Assembly: GCA_029465975.1 (NCBI GenBank)
Contig: CM055756.1
Location: forward strand, 310,001 to 374,000
Length of the DNA: 64,000 bases
From: Dallia pectoralis
Taxonomy: Eukaryota; Chordata; Actinopteri; Esociformes; Umbridae
Reading direction: 5' to 3'
Shown piece after piece: positions 44,566 through 58,602 of this stretch; position 1 is the first letter of the stretch; every line of letters begins with the position of its first letter. The notes below the pieces were generated by a model. The model made no database searches. It saw only the letters and a list, made by a program, of their open reading frames with translations, and was not told where the DNA came from. Both the position numbers and the translations under genes were made by a program.

Positions 44566-45045
44566 ACCGAAAGAGGGAGACGGAAGGAGGGAGACGGAAG
44601 GAGGGAGACGGAAGGAGGGAGACGGAATGAGGGAGACGGAATGAGGGAGACGGAATGAGGGAGGGAGACGGAATGAGGGAGACGGAATGAGGGAGACGGA
44701 ATGAGGGAGGGAGACGGAATGAGGGAGACGGAAGGAGGGAGATGGAAGGAGGGAGACGGAAGGAGGGAGATGGAAGGAGGGAGACGGAGGGATGGAGAAG
44801 AAAGAGAAACGGAAGGAGGGAGACGGAAGGATGAAGTGGGAAGAAGGGAGACGGAAGCAAGGAAGACGGAAAGAGGGAGACAGAAGGAGGGAGGCAGAGG
44901 GAGGGAGAGAGACATAGGGAGGGAAGGAGGAGAAAGGGAGGGAGGGAGTGAGTGCGGGAAAGACACAGGGAGGGAGCGAAGGAGCGGGAGGGAACGAGAG
45001 AGTGAGTGCGGGAGAAAAAGGGAGTGAGGGAGAGGGGGAGACAGG
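44566..45045 (+). repeat. Purine-rich minisatellite (GGGAGACGGAA)n
   Basis: Units of 12-16 bp (gagggagacggaatgagg, ggagggagacggaagg), decaying into GA-rich sequence. All-purine strand of about 480 bp, able to form triplex DNA. Open Ser/Pro/Leu frames on minus are by-products. Confidence 0.93.
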
Positions 45046-45279
45046 CTCACTCCCTCGCTCTGTCACTCTGCTCCCATTGCCTCTGCTCACAGGCACTCAG
45101 GCAGTGAGGCAATCCTCCGACTCCAGCGTGCAATCACAGGGTCTGGCGTCTGGAGCTGTCGTCTGGAGCTGGCCTAGCAGAGTAGGGGCGTCACCACATT
45201 ACCGCCACCGCAATCACATATGAAAGGGGCGAGGGAAGGAAAACATGGAGTGGACCTATCAAGGCTGGCTGATGAGAAA

Positions 45280-45480
45280 GTAAAAGGGTGAGAGAGAGAA
45301 AGAAAAGAGAATGAAAAGGGTGAGAAAGGTATGAAGGGTGAGAGAGAAAAGGAGAAGGAAAAGGGTGAGAGAGAAAGTTATGAAGGGTGAGAGAGAAAGG
45401 TATGAAGGGTGAGAGAGAAATAGAGGAGGAAAAGGGTGAGAGAGAGAAAGGTATGAAGGGTGAGAGAGAAAAGAGAAGAG
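45280..45480 (+). repeat. GA-rich ~25-bp repeat
   Basis: Imperfect repeats of 'gggtgagagagaaaggtatg' and 'gagaaaaggagaaggaaaag'. Confidence 0.85.
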
Positions 45481-45564
45481 TCTGGCGCCATCATGGTTGT
45501 TGTGAAGAAAGACTCTGATTTTTTTTTTTTAAGTACGTGGTTGTGGTTGTGTAGCCTCGTTAAT

Positions 45565-46005
45565 AATAATAATAATTCATTACATTTATATAGCGCTTTT
45601 CTTCCTGGGAACTCAAAGCGCTTTTACATGAAAGGGGGAATCTCCTCAACCACCACCAATGTGCAGCATCCACCTGGATGACGTGACGGCAGCCATATTG
45701 CGCCAGAACGCACACCAGCTTACTGGTGGAGAGGAGACGGTAATGATGAAGCCAATTAGTATTTAATATACGTATGGGGATGATTAGGTGGCCATGATGG
45801 ACAGAGGACAAGGGGCAGATTTGGCCAGGATGCCGGGGTTACACCCCTACTCTTTATCGAAGGACATCCTGGGGTTTTTAATGACCACATAGAGTCGAGA
45901 TCTCGGTTTAACGTCTCATCCGAAGGACGGATGTTAATTTCAGTAGCTTCACGAGGCGGGTACCGGGACAATTCCTCTTTAAAGCAAACGTAAAATGTAT
46001 CAAAC
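45565..46005. mobile_element. Interspersed repeat with 'ttatatagcgctttt' head
   Basis: Begins after a TAA microsatellite with 'cattacatttatatagcgct' and 'aactcaaagcgcttttacat', an inverted GCGCTTT pair, and contains 'ggatgacgtgacggcagcca', 'atcctggggtttttaatgac' and 'gtctcatccgaaggacgga'. From memory this is a dispersed non-coding family in many fish genomes; class not assigned. Confidence 0.5.
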
Positions 46006-46069
46006 CTAGGATTTAGTTGCAAATCCCTTGTGTGTAGTGTAAACCACCATGAGTCTGTGACACACTGAC

Positions 46070-47720
46070 ATCAACACATTCCTGGTATAGATTTTTACCA
46101 GGAGTGTTCTAGGGAGTTGCTGACCTTAGTATCCTCTTGAAATGAAAGTTCATAATTGAATAAGAAGATTGACCTGGCCAGTCAAAAACACTCCACTTAA
46201 TGAACTTGTGAGTTGTGTCAGCAGTGTGTTTTGGAACATTGTCCTGTTTCATTGAAGGAGCAACCAATGAGTAAGGTGCCATTTTTCTTGTACATTGGTG
46301 GCCAAGATGCTTCAATACAAATCTGAATTAATTCATCTGCTGGCATCATTCATTACATGATGAATAAACATGAGAGAGCCTGTTCCAGAAGCAGCCATGC
46401 ATGCCTTTGCCATGACACCACCTCTACCATCAATACCTGTGCCATGACACCACGTCCACCATGAATGCCTGTGCCATGACACTACCTCCACTGTGCATCC
46501 CTGTGCCATGACACTACCTCTACCATGAATACCTGTGTCATGACACCACCTCTACCAAACATGCCTGTGCCATGACACCACCTCTACCATGAATACCTGT
46601 GCCATGACACCACCTCTACCATGCATGCCTGTGCCATGACACCACCTCTACCATGCATGCCTGTGCCATGACACCACCTCTACCATGCATGCCTGTGCCA
46701 TGACACCACCTCTACCATGAATACCTGTGCCATGACACCACCTCTACCATACATGCCTGTGCCATGACACCACCTCTACCATGAATACCTGTGCCATGAC
46801 ACCACCTCTACCATACATGCCTGTGCCATGACACCACCTCTACCATGAATACCTGTGCCATGACACCACCTCCACCATGAATACCTGTGCCATGATACTA
46901 CCTCTACCATGAATACCTGTGCCATGACACTACCTCCACCATGAATACCTGTGCCATGACACCACCTCCACCATGAATACCTGTGCCATGACACTACCTC
47001 TACCATGAATACCTGTGCCATGACACTACCTCTACCATGAATACCTGTGCCATGACACCACCTCTACCATGCTTCACAGATGCTTTCATATAGTCTATAG
47101 TTCCTTTTTTCTCTCCAAGCTTCAACTGTCCATAAAACTGTTCCAAATCTGTAATGACTCATCTCTGTACTTTTGGCATATTCTAGTCTGTTTTTAGTGC
47201 TGATCAGTGGCTTGTATCTTGCTATACTTTACTATACTTAGTCTTTATAAGTCTGCTGCCAAAGACTTCCGCAAACCATAGAATGTGGTTGTCTCTGATT
47301 TCATTGATTTTTTTCATTGATTTGTTACAGCTCAGGTCAGTTCTCTGTCATCAAGTCCAGTGGTTTTTCTTGGATGACCCGGTCGTTGCAGATTGCTGAA
47401 GACACCAGTTGTTTCTTTCTTTTTTTCTATTCCAAACTGCTGATTTAGCTATACTCAACTTTTGTGCTATGGTTTAAAATGAGTTCCTCTTTTCTTTAGG
47501 CATTCAAATTGCTTAATCTTCATTTTTAGACAGCTCCTTAGTCTTCATATTGAATTATGCCTATTGACATCAAACACAGAATTAAACAACAAACGCCAAG
47601 GATAGAACTGAGACAACACATTCACAGCTCTTATATCTGGACAATGTAAGAAGAAACACCCAATCAATTAGAAACAAGTTTGAACCAAATGACCCACTAC
47701 TTATGCCCTTTTTCATTTTA
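46070..47720 (-). mobile_element. Tc1-like element with minisatellite in its transposase
   Basis: Minus-strand transposase pieces: before the repeat, a stretch near 47100 leading to KHGRGGVMAQ (the HGGGS.MVW region between the first and second catalytic Asp); after it, KHLGHQCTRKMAPYSLVAPS then QDNVPKHTADTTHKFIKW (second Asp) and VFDWPGQSS. Several stops and a truncated end near 46109. Inactive. Confidence 0.75.
46390..47072 (-). repeat. 32-bp minisatellite grown from transposase DNA
   Basis: About 21 copies of a 32-bp unit, on minus ATGGTAGAGGTGGTGTCATG then GCACAGG and TATTC or CATGC. The unit is the codons for HGRGGVMAQ in the surrounding Tc1 transposase. Confidence 0.93.
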
Positions 47721-47824
47721 TCTTTAATTCATATTTTCATAGGATTTGAGTGCACAGTGACATTAAAGTGAATTAATTTCATCCTGTTCGGATTGTGAAT
47801 GTTTGCCCACTTACAAAGACATGT

Positions 47825-48220
47825 TGGTCTATAATTTTAATGGTAGGTTTATTGCAAAACATGACTTAGTACTTGGTGGCATAACCCTTGTTGGTAATTA
47901 CTGAGGTCAGACGTTTCTTGTAGTTGGCCACCAGGTTTGCACACATCTCAACAAGGATTTTTCCCCACACTCCTCTTTGCAGATCCTCTCCAAGTCATTA
48001 AGGTTTCGAGGCTGAAGTTTGGCAACTCAAACCTTAAGCTACCTCCAAAGATGTGCTATGGGATTACGGTCTGGAGACTGGCTGGTCCACTCCAGAACCA
48101 TAATGTGCTTCTTCTTGAGCACCTCCTTTGTTGCCTTGGTTGTGTGTTTTGGGTGATTGTCATGCTGGGAAGTAGGTCTGATCATGTCTTTGTCAGTTGG
48201 CAAACGTACAAAATCAGCAT
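47825..48220 (-). mobile_element. Tc1-like fragment
   Basis: Shares with 18.55-18.85 kb the segments 'ttttaatggtaggttta', 'cagacgtttcttgtagttgg', 'caccaggtttgcacacat' and 'ccaagtcattaaggtttcga'. Same Tc1 family, truncated. Confidence 0.7.
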
Positions 48221-48779
48221 GGAATCAAATACTTTCTTCCTTCACTGTATGAATACAGTATATAGCAAAGGCACTGTTAGTTTTCCAAAAATATATCTGT
48301 GTTGGAGAACTGCTGTTAATTGGGTTCTTGTTGAAAACCAGCATTTTGCAACACCACAACTTTTGTTAAATAGGATATAATATAATAATAAACATGTTAC
48401 CTCTGGGTAAGTAGGAGAAAAACCAAATGTCTGAATCACATGAAATAGACAGTTCACACCAGTGAAATCCTTTCATAGTTGCAGATGCTTTGCAGATGCA
48501 GTTGGTTGATGTTCATACGAGTAACCTATTCATGTAGTAAACAGATGAGGCCTGTTGCCCGTATCTGACACCTCTTCCCTCAAGCTTTTCCAGGGTTTGT
48601 CACGTAAGCTTCATGGCAACTTGTTAAATCCAAGCCAAACCAATTACAGCATTACGTGTCTTTAACCATCTCTTCCATCTGCCTCACAGCATCTGTCAAT
48701 CTACCTCTTCTCTTTCTCCCTATCAGATCGGCCTCTTATTTTCCTCCCTTTTTATTACTCTCACCTCTCCTGCTGACCT
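48221..48779. other. Non-coding, nothing recognised
   Basis: No supportable exon; the open frames are chance. Confidence 0.35.
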
Positions 48780-49435
48780 CCTGCTGACCTCGCTCTCCCC
48801 ATCGCTCTTTCTCCCCCTCACCCTCTCCCCCTCACCCTCTCTCGCCCTCTCCCCCTCCCCCTCTCTCGCCCTCTCCCCCTCTCCCTCTCTCGCCCTCTCC
48901 CCCTCACCCTCTCTCGCCCTCTCCCTCTCAGTTGCCCTCTCTCTCGACCCTCTCCCTGTCAGTCGCCCTCTCCCTCACCCTCTCTCGCCCTCTCCCTGTC
49001 AGTCGCCCTCACCCTCTCTCACCCCTCTCGCCCTCTCCCCCTCACCCTCTCTCGCCCTCTCCCTCTCAGTTGCCCTCTCTCTCGCCCTCTCCCTGTCAGT
49101 CGCCCTCTCCCTCACCCTCTCTCGCCCTCTCCCTGTCAGTCGCCCTCTCCCCCTCACCCTCTCTCGCCCTCCCCCTCACCCTCTCTCTCGCCCTCTCAGT
49201 TGCCCTCTCTCTCGCCCTCTCCCTGTCAGTCACCCTCTCCCCCTCACCCTCTCCCCCTCTCTCGCCCTCTCCCTGTCAGTCGCCCTCTCCCTCACCCTCT
49301 CTCACCCCTCTCGCCCTCTCCCTGTCAGTCGCCCTCTCCCTCACCCTCTCTCACCCCTCTCGCCCTCTCCCTGTCGCTCTCTCTCGCCCTCTCCCTCTCA
49401 GTCGCCCTCTACCTTGCTCTCCTGCTTTCTCTCTC
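48780..49435 (+). repeat. CT-rich minisatellite (CCCTCTCCCTGTCAGTCG)n
   Basis: Irregular repeat of 'cgccctctccctgtcagtcg', 'ccctctccctcaccctctct' and relatives. It generates open Ser/Leu/Pro frames that are not genes. Confidence 0.93.
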
Positions 49436-49635
49436 TCTGCGGAAGATGAAAGGCTCTGGTTTAAAAAGAAATCTATTGCTCAGCTGAACTAAGACACAGC
49501 AAGAAAGGGCAGAGAGAAAGCGAGAGGGGGAGAGGGAGAGAAAAAGGCTGTCATGTTGACCTTGTCTGGCTGCCAAGCGCCCTGTGTGAGAGGAGACGAG
49601 TGAGAGCACACGGACTACAGTGTAGAAAGAGTTCT

Positions 49636-49918
<283 letters not shown>

Positions 49919-50819
49919 ACAAACATGAGAGTGACCGGCTAATAGAGCGAGTCTAAGAGGGTGTGATCAAAAGGTAATGCTGAGAAGAACATGTCCGTTT
50001 TTAAAGACTCCTCGGACAGCTTCCATGATGCACCAGGGCACACTCTCTGTTTGGGTCTCTTACTCATCAGCCCCACTTCAGCCACCCCAGTCTGCTCTCA
50101 TACACACACTTAAACACACACACACGGGCCCATCACATCAGTTTGTCTGCTAATTGCTCTCTGCTGTTTTGCATTTCTCCTTTTCCTGTTTTCTTTCTGT
50201 CTCAATATGCTTCACTTCTGGGAGCCTGAAAAAAACACAGACGCACGCACACCCTCACATTCACTGGCCGGCCAGCGCTGTTGCTTCCCGCTGCACATCT
50301 GGCGCTCCAGCACACCTCTTTATTGAGGACTGGTGGTGTAGCTGGCGCACAGGTGTCTCCTTCAATGCCTGATTTCTAAAGAGGGGGGGGGGTTGTACAA
50401 TGCCTGAATCCTGAATAGATAAGGTCACGCCAGCCCTACTTTTTCCATCTCTTGACACCACAGTTGCACCCCCGAGGAGCTGCCGGTCAAAGCTGTTGCT
50501 CCTATCGTGTTTCCCCACCTATTAAAGAAGAACAACGCTTCCCAGGTAGTGAAGAGGAGAATGTTTCTTGGGTTATTGGGTTGCAGTGGATGAAGAGAAG
50601 GGGTGTGTGTGCATGTGTGACTGCAGTGTGAAGAAACTGAAGCCGGTGAAGGTGGTGAGTTTCTTTCTCATGCGTGTGGTGCCATAATATCCTAGTCCAG
50701 GAAATGACTGGAACTGAGACTGGCCACACCCCCCGCAAAAAGCTGGAATATCCTACGTGCCCAGAGAAAACTGAACTGGACTTAACTGAACTCAGACAGC
50801 ATGAGGTTTGGCAGCCCTG
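49919..50819. other. Non-coding flank of the large minisatellite
   Basis: No recognised exon. A G-run near 50383-50393. Frames extending from the minisatellite through here carry no family motifs. Confidence 0.4.
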
Positions 50820-53330
50820 TGGTGTGTGTGTGTCTGAATGTGCCTGAGTGTGTATGGTGAGTGTGTGTGTGTCTGAATGTGCCTGAGTGTGTATGGTGAG
50901 TGTGTGTGTCTGAATGTGCCTGAGTGTGTATGGTGAGTGTGTGTGTCTGAATGTGCCTGAGTGTGTATGGTGAGTGTGTGTGTCTGAATGTGACTGAATG
51001 TGTATGGTGTGTGTGTGTGTCTGAATGTGACTGAGTGTGTATGGTGAGTGTGTGTGTGTCTGAATGTGCCTGAGTGTGTATGGTGAGTGTGTGTGTCTGA
51101 ATGTGACTGAGTGTGTATGGTGAGTGTGTGTGTCTGAATGTGCCTGAGTGTGTATGGTGAGTGTGTGTGTCTGAATGTGCCTGAGTGTGTATGGTGAGTG
51201 TGTGTGTGTCTGAATGTGCCTGAGTGTGTATGGTGAGTGTGTGTGTGTGAATGTGCCTGAGTGTGTATGGTGAGTGTGTGTGTGTCTGAATGTGCCTGAG
51301 TGTGTATGGTGAGTGTGAGTGTGTCTGAATGTGACTGAGTGTGTATGGTGAGTGTGTGTGTCTGAATGTGACTGAGTGTGTATGGTGTGTGTGTGTGTGT
51401 CTGAATGTGACTGAGTGTGTATGGTGAGTGTGTGTGTCTGAATGTGACTGAGTGTGTATGGTGAGTGTGTGTGTCTGAATGTGGCTGAGTGTGTATGGTG
51501 AATGTGTGTGTGTGTCTGAATGTGACTGAGTGTGTATGGTGTGTGTGTGTGTGTGTGTCTGAATGTGACTGAGTGTGTATGGGGGTGTTTGTCTGAATGT
51601 GCCTGAGTGTGTATGGTGTGTGTGTGTGTCTGAATGTGACTGAGTGCGTGTGTCTGAATGTGACTGAGTGTGAATGGAGAGTGTGTGTGTCTGAATGTGA
51701 CTGAGTGTGTATGGTGAGTGTGAGTGTGTGTGTCTGAATGTGACTGGGTGTGTATGGTGAGTGTGTGTGTCTGAATGTGACTGAGTGTGTATGGTGTGTG
51801 TGTGTGTCTGAATGTGACTGAGTGTGTATGGTGTGTGTGTGTCTGAATGTGACTGAGTGTGTATGGTGAATGGTGAGTGTGTGTGTCTGAATGTGACTGA
51901 GTGTGTATGGTGAATGGTGAGTGTGTGTGTCTGAATGTGACTGAGTGTGTATGGTGTGTGTGTGTGTCTGAATGTGACTGAGTGTGTATGGTGTGTGTGT
52001 GTCTGAATGTGCCTGAGTGTGTATGGTGAGTGTGTGTGTCTGAATGTGACTGAGTGTGTATGGTGAGTGTGTGTGTCTGAATGTGACTGAGTGTGTATGG
52101 TGAGTGTGTGTGTGTCTGAATGTGCCTGAGTGTGTATGGTGAGTGTGTGTGTCTGAATGTGACTGAGTGTGTATGGTGTGTGTGTGTCTGAATGTGACTG
52201 AATGTGTATGGTGAGTGTGTGTGTCTGAATGTGCCTGAGTGTGTATGGTGAGTGTGTGTGTCTGAATGTGCCTGAGTGTGTATGGTGAGTGTGTGTGTCT
52301 GAATGTGACTGAGTGTGTATGGTGTGTGTGTGTGTCTGAATGTGACTGAGTGTGTATGGTGAGTGTGTGTGTCTGAATGTGCCTGAGTGTGTATGGTGAG
52401 TGTGTGTGTCTGAATGTGCCTGAGTGTGTATGGTGAGTGTGTGTGTCTGAATGTGACTGAGTGTGTATGGTGAGTGTGTGTGTCTGAATGTGCCTGAGCG
52501 TGTATGGTGAGTGTGTGTGTCTGAATGTGCCTGAGTGTGTATGGTGAATGTGTGTCTGAATGTGACTGAGTGTGTATGGTGTGTGTGTGTCTGAATGTGA
52601 CTGAGTGTGTATGGTGAATGGTGAGTGTGTGTGTCTGAATGTGACTGAGTGTGTATGGTGTGTGTGTGTGTCTGAATGTGACTGAGTGTGTATGGTGTGT
52701 GTGTGTGTCTGAATGTGACTGAGTGTGTATGGTGTGTGTGTGTCTGAATGTGACTGAGTGTGTATGGTGAGTGTGTGTGTCTGAATGTGACTGAGTGTGT
52801 ATGGTGAGTGTGTGTGTCTGAATGTGACTGAGTGTGTATGGTGAGTGTGTGTGTGTCTGAATGTGCCTGAGTGTGTATGGTGAGTGTGTGTGTCTGAATG
52901 TGACTGAGTGTGTATGGTGTGTGTGTGTGTCTGAATGTGACTGAATGTGTATGGTGAGTGTGTGTGTCTGAATGTGCCTGAGTGTGTATGGTGAGTGTGT
53001 GTGTCTGAATGTGCCTGAGTGTGTATGGTGAGTGTGTGTGTCTGAATGTGACTGAGTGTGTATGGTGTGTGTGTGTGTCTGAATGTGACTGAGCGTGTAT
53101 GGTGAGTGTGTGTGTCTGAATGTGCCTGAGTGTGTATGGTGAGTGTGTGTGTCTGAATGTGCCTGAGTGTGTATGGTGAGTGTGTGTGTCTGAATGTGAC
53201 TGAGTGTGTATGGTGAGTGTGTGTGTCTGAATGTGCCTGAGCGTGTATGGTGAGTGTGTGTGTCTGAATGTGCCTGAGTGTGTATGGTGAATGTGTGTCT
53301 GAATGTGACTGAGTGTGTATGGTCGTGGTG
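50820..53330 (+). repeat. 2.5-kb TG-rich minisatellite, ~37-bp unit
   Basis: About 67 copies of GTGTGTATGGTGAGTGTGTG then TGTCTGAATGTG(C/A)CTGA, 35-41 bp with TG-slippage. Higher-order structure: variants 'gactgaatgtgtatgg' (52197, 52943), 'cctgagcgtgtatgg' (52493, 53239) and 'ggtgaatgtgtgtctg' (52542, 53287) recur about 746 bp apart, so a block of about 20 units was duplicated. The minus strand is open for 972 codons only because the unit has no stop there. Confidence 0.97.
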
Positions 53331-56300
53331 TGTTATGTGTTGTGTGTGCGTAAAATCATGCTTGTTGTTTGACTTGAACATAGACCCTATCGCTTTAATA
53401 CCAAACCCAGCGAGACACACTAAAGCTCCTTTGGCTCAACACAACCGGCCAGTCCTGTTCCTTTTGGTGTCACTGCCAGAGCCTCCCCATCCTGGACCCT
53501 GGTACCCCTCCCAAACTGCTGCTGAAATATGGCCCAGGGCGTCGTTCCTCGTCGTGCACAGTTTCCACTTCTTCCATACGCCAGTCGCCCCTATTAATCC
53601 CTTGGCCAGTAGGCTGTTCACTGCATGGGAGAAAGACTTCTGGAACACTACCCAGTGGCTTACAGCTGGCTGGCTCTCAGCGGAGCGAGGGGAGCGTGAG
53701 GAGAGCAGGAGGAGGGCAGGAGGAGGGGGCTAGGGGCAGAACAGGCAGATCTCCTGGAGAGTTCAGCTACAGTTGTTTGCACGTATGGAACCATCACATG
53801 GATTCCACTGAATCCACCCTAGCATACATAAAGCTGTCTACAGGCGTACCATAACATTAATAGCAACCGCACGACGATTCCAACTATATCACTCCACGCC
53901 TATAAGAAGTGCTGTTATAACCGCCGGATATAAAGCCTCCAAACACCACCTGTGACCCCTAACTCCATGCGTGGGCGTCCCTGTGTTTTAAGGGGTCAGG
54001 CAGGTGCCAGTTCTCTACATTCCATCTCTGACCTTGTACTCATTTCTGCTGCGCTGCCTCAGGGGGAGGTCTGCCTCTGCAAAGCCAACAAGGCAGGGAA
54101 GAGCCAGCATGGAAGGAGTGTGTGTGTGAGTGTGTGTGTGTGCTCAAAACTCTAGAAAGGTCTTTGTGAACATAGATATAATCTTGCTTTCCATCTTTGC
54201 TTTGCTACTTTGAGCTTCTATAAACTTATCCAAAACCAAGAAGCGTGCCGTACTCCGGTCTGTATGCTGTGTTTATTACTTAATCATCCATGTTCTGACA
54301 GGAAATATGGAGAAAAAATAGTTATTTTGGAAACTCATGGAGCCCTAGAGATTATGCTTACATGACATATTTACGCGTGAAAAAACAACAACAGTATTTT
54401 CTGCATAGCACTGGGGTGTAGGAGAGGTGTTGGGGTTCAGATGTTATATGTGTGTGAGTCAGCTGACACAGCAAAAGAGTGGGAGGACAGAACTGTACTG
54501 TCACTTCCGTTATTCACCCAACATGTTTTGGCATACGACATCTTCACAAGCTCGGTATCAGCTGGTTTGTGGGCTGAGTGCAGGTCCACCCACCACTGAA
54601 CATTGCGTGTTAGTGGACTGGCAAGTCAGGTCATTCGATTTCTATGACATCCACAATAATATTCTGATGAAAACGTAACCATACGCATGTCCCGATTGTT
54701 TTTATTCTACATATTTTCCTACAACCACTGTCATTCACATGACATCTGCACACAATTTCAGAACAGCTATGTCATTTCCCTCATTGGCTATGGGAGATAT
54801 GAATAAAATGAGTGCCAGCAACATAGATTTAAAGCCATAGTGAGAGTAAACAGTTACAGATCAAGCTATGCACTCCCTCTGTTAGATGATGGTAGAACGG
54901 GAGAATGCTAAAGAGAAGTAAGTAAGAAAGTAGTGAATTATAGGGGGTTGTGAGTTGGCATCACAGGAAGCCAACCTGGGTGGGTTTAATAGAGGGGGAA
55001 AGGGAAGGAGAAAGTGAATAAAAAAGGAAGGATGGCGTTCAATACAGTAGAGTGAGAAGCAATAACAAGGTGATGAGAGTGGGTGGAGGAGGTGGAGAAA
55101 GAGAATAAGGAGGGTTTAAGGGCGGAGCCTCACAGAGAACACGCGGTGCTGACAGGAATGGGGTTGGGCCAGGCGTGAGAGGACACAGAGCCACGCCCAG
55201 ACATGAGAATGCCCTGACTCCCTCACAAATGTCTCACCCTGGTTTTAATGGGGGACGGGGGAGTTAGAAAAAGTTACACATGATGATTCTTTGTTGTGAA
55301 ACAGAATGTGTGGCATTGATATAAAAATATGAAACATATTCCACTGTCCAATAGACTAGACTGTTAAAATAAGATTATTTTGGTCATATGGTTAGTCTTC
55401 TCTAAAACTGAGTTTCAGCAGAGCATGTCAGAATGTAAATGAAGGTTGTATTTGGAGTATGTCTTACCAATTACAGCGTTATGTGCTAGATACATTGTCT
55501 GCATATACTGTATATGGGCTGTGTTTTATTTACTGGGATGGTTTCTCCAGTAAGACAGACAGCCATTGTCAATTTAGAAACTGAACCAAACGTTCAATGA
55601 TCATCGGTTAGGCTTTGAATCTAAAGGAAAGAAGACCAATGACTATTCTACAGATGTTAAGGCTTTTTACTGAGACATTTGAATAAGACGCGAGACTAGA
55701 TAATTTAGGCAGTGTAATCAGCAATCGTAATCTCAAGACCCCACTCAGAGCTGACATGCACCACATTTTGGTTTGTAAGTGGGAAGACAATTGTATCAAT
55801 CAGGACAACTATTACATTTAAACATCTAGAGTTAATATTACTATCTGCAAGCATAAGTGTGTCCCAGCTATGATGTAGGAAATGGTAGTGTGTTAACTAG
55901 AAAATAGCTTTTTGGCCAAAAAGCAAAAACCTGTAAATCTGCCATGAATGGCCAAAAATGACTCTGCCACTATGTCCAAAGCTGGTACATACTTAAAGCT
56001 TCCAGTGCAGCAAAAGATGTCTCTACCCAACATTAATGTGTAGGGCATTAAAAGATAAGAAACATATTTACGTTTTAATTTTTAGAATCTTTTTACAATC
56101 ATGCATTTCAAGTAGAAGTGTTTTGGAAAACAAAATCTGAACCACTTTTATGTAACAATTACTGAGTAACTACACACATAATATGAGATAATATTCATGA
56201 GTCTAAATACTCACGCAAGGCACTTTACAAATACAAACAAAACAGATACAATGACTGAACATTATTCATCTCAGTCAATTAAAACGAAGACAAATCTCAC

Positions 56301-56385
56301 TACAAAAATGGATTATTTTAATTGACCCATGGAAACCAAGGCCCGATCACTGTACGTGTTAACTGTTGTATGGTTTTCACCCACC
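53331..56385. other. Non-coding, no gene recognised
   Basis: GC-rich at 53430-53740 with a purine-rich stretch (gaggagagcaggaggagggc); otherwise single-copy. No supported exon. Confidence 0.35.
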
Positions 56386-56389
56386 CCTT

Positions 56390-56860
56390 CTTTTCACTTT
56401 TCACAGTGGATCTTTCTCACCTGCACTGCTGTAATACCTGTTAACATTCTTGAATTATTCTATTTGCCTAAAAGCTCTTCCTCCCCAAACCACGGTCATA
56501 TCATCATTTGTGCACACTAATGACCTAACTGCTAGATACACTTTAATCTTTTTACATTCTGTATATATATATTTTACATTCTGTATATATATATTTTTTA
56601 TATTGTTGTTATTGCCATATCAATGCTGCTCAACTGACCTACTTGTACCTCATCCTGTATTATCTGTATATTGACTCTCCACTTGATCCTGTATTGCCTT
56701 GTTGTGTCCCACTGCTATTTGCACTATTGTATTCTGTGTATTTATTGGGTATATTGTACGTTTTTGCTTTATCTTGGCCAGGTTGGCATTGCAAATGAAA
56801 TGTGTTCTCAATAGGCCTACTTGGTTAAATAAAGGTTTGTTTACCTAATCTACCCAGACC
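56390..56860 (+). mobile_element. LINE 3' UTR and tail
   Basis: Parallels 10.2-10.66 kb in order: 'cacctgcactgctgtaatac', 'catcctgtattat', 'gttgtgtcccactgctattt', 'ttatcttggccaggttggca', 'ttgcaaatgaaatgtgttct' and 'ggttaaataaaggttt'. No coding part. Confidence 0.75.
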
Positions 56861-56899
56861 TTGACATGTGCCCTAGTTAGGAGATGATCAATGTTATTC

Positions 56900-56965
56900 G
56901 CTTCCCGTGACTGGTCATGTGACTGGTCATGTGACTGGTCATGTGACTGGTCATGGGACTGGTCA
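56900..56965 (+). repeat. 12-bp tandem repeat (TGACTGGTCATG)
   Basis: Five copies of tgactggtcatg, the last changed to gggactggtcat. Confidence 0.95.
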
Positions 56966-58422
<1,457 letters not shown>

Positions 58423-58602
58423 GGACTTAAGTATTGAAAATCCAATCACAGATAACATCTTATGCCATCAACCCAGCCTCACAAACAAACTTGGCCTTTT
58501 TAATCTTTTATTATATGATGTGGTGTCTAATATGGTTGCAAAGGTTTCACAAAGCAACAAGGCAATGGAACCCAGGGATTACGCTGAGATAAATGCCTCC
58601 TA

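Noticed and set aside
44415..45096. Ser/Pro/Leu-rich minus ORFs, about 200 codons
   Set aside because: Translation of the purine-rich minisatellite.
47937..48380. 147-codon + ORF
   Set aside because: Antisense reading of a Tc1 fragment plus unrelated flank.
48932..49492. 186-codon + ORF
   Set aside because: Translation of the CT-rich minisatellite.
50502..53420. 972-codon minus-strand ORF (His/Thr/Ser-rich repeats)
   Set aside because: Open only because the TG-rich minisatellite unit has no stop on that strand. The non-repeat ends have no family motif, splice signal or codon structure.
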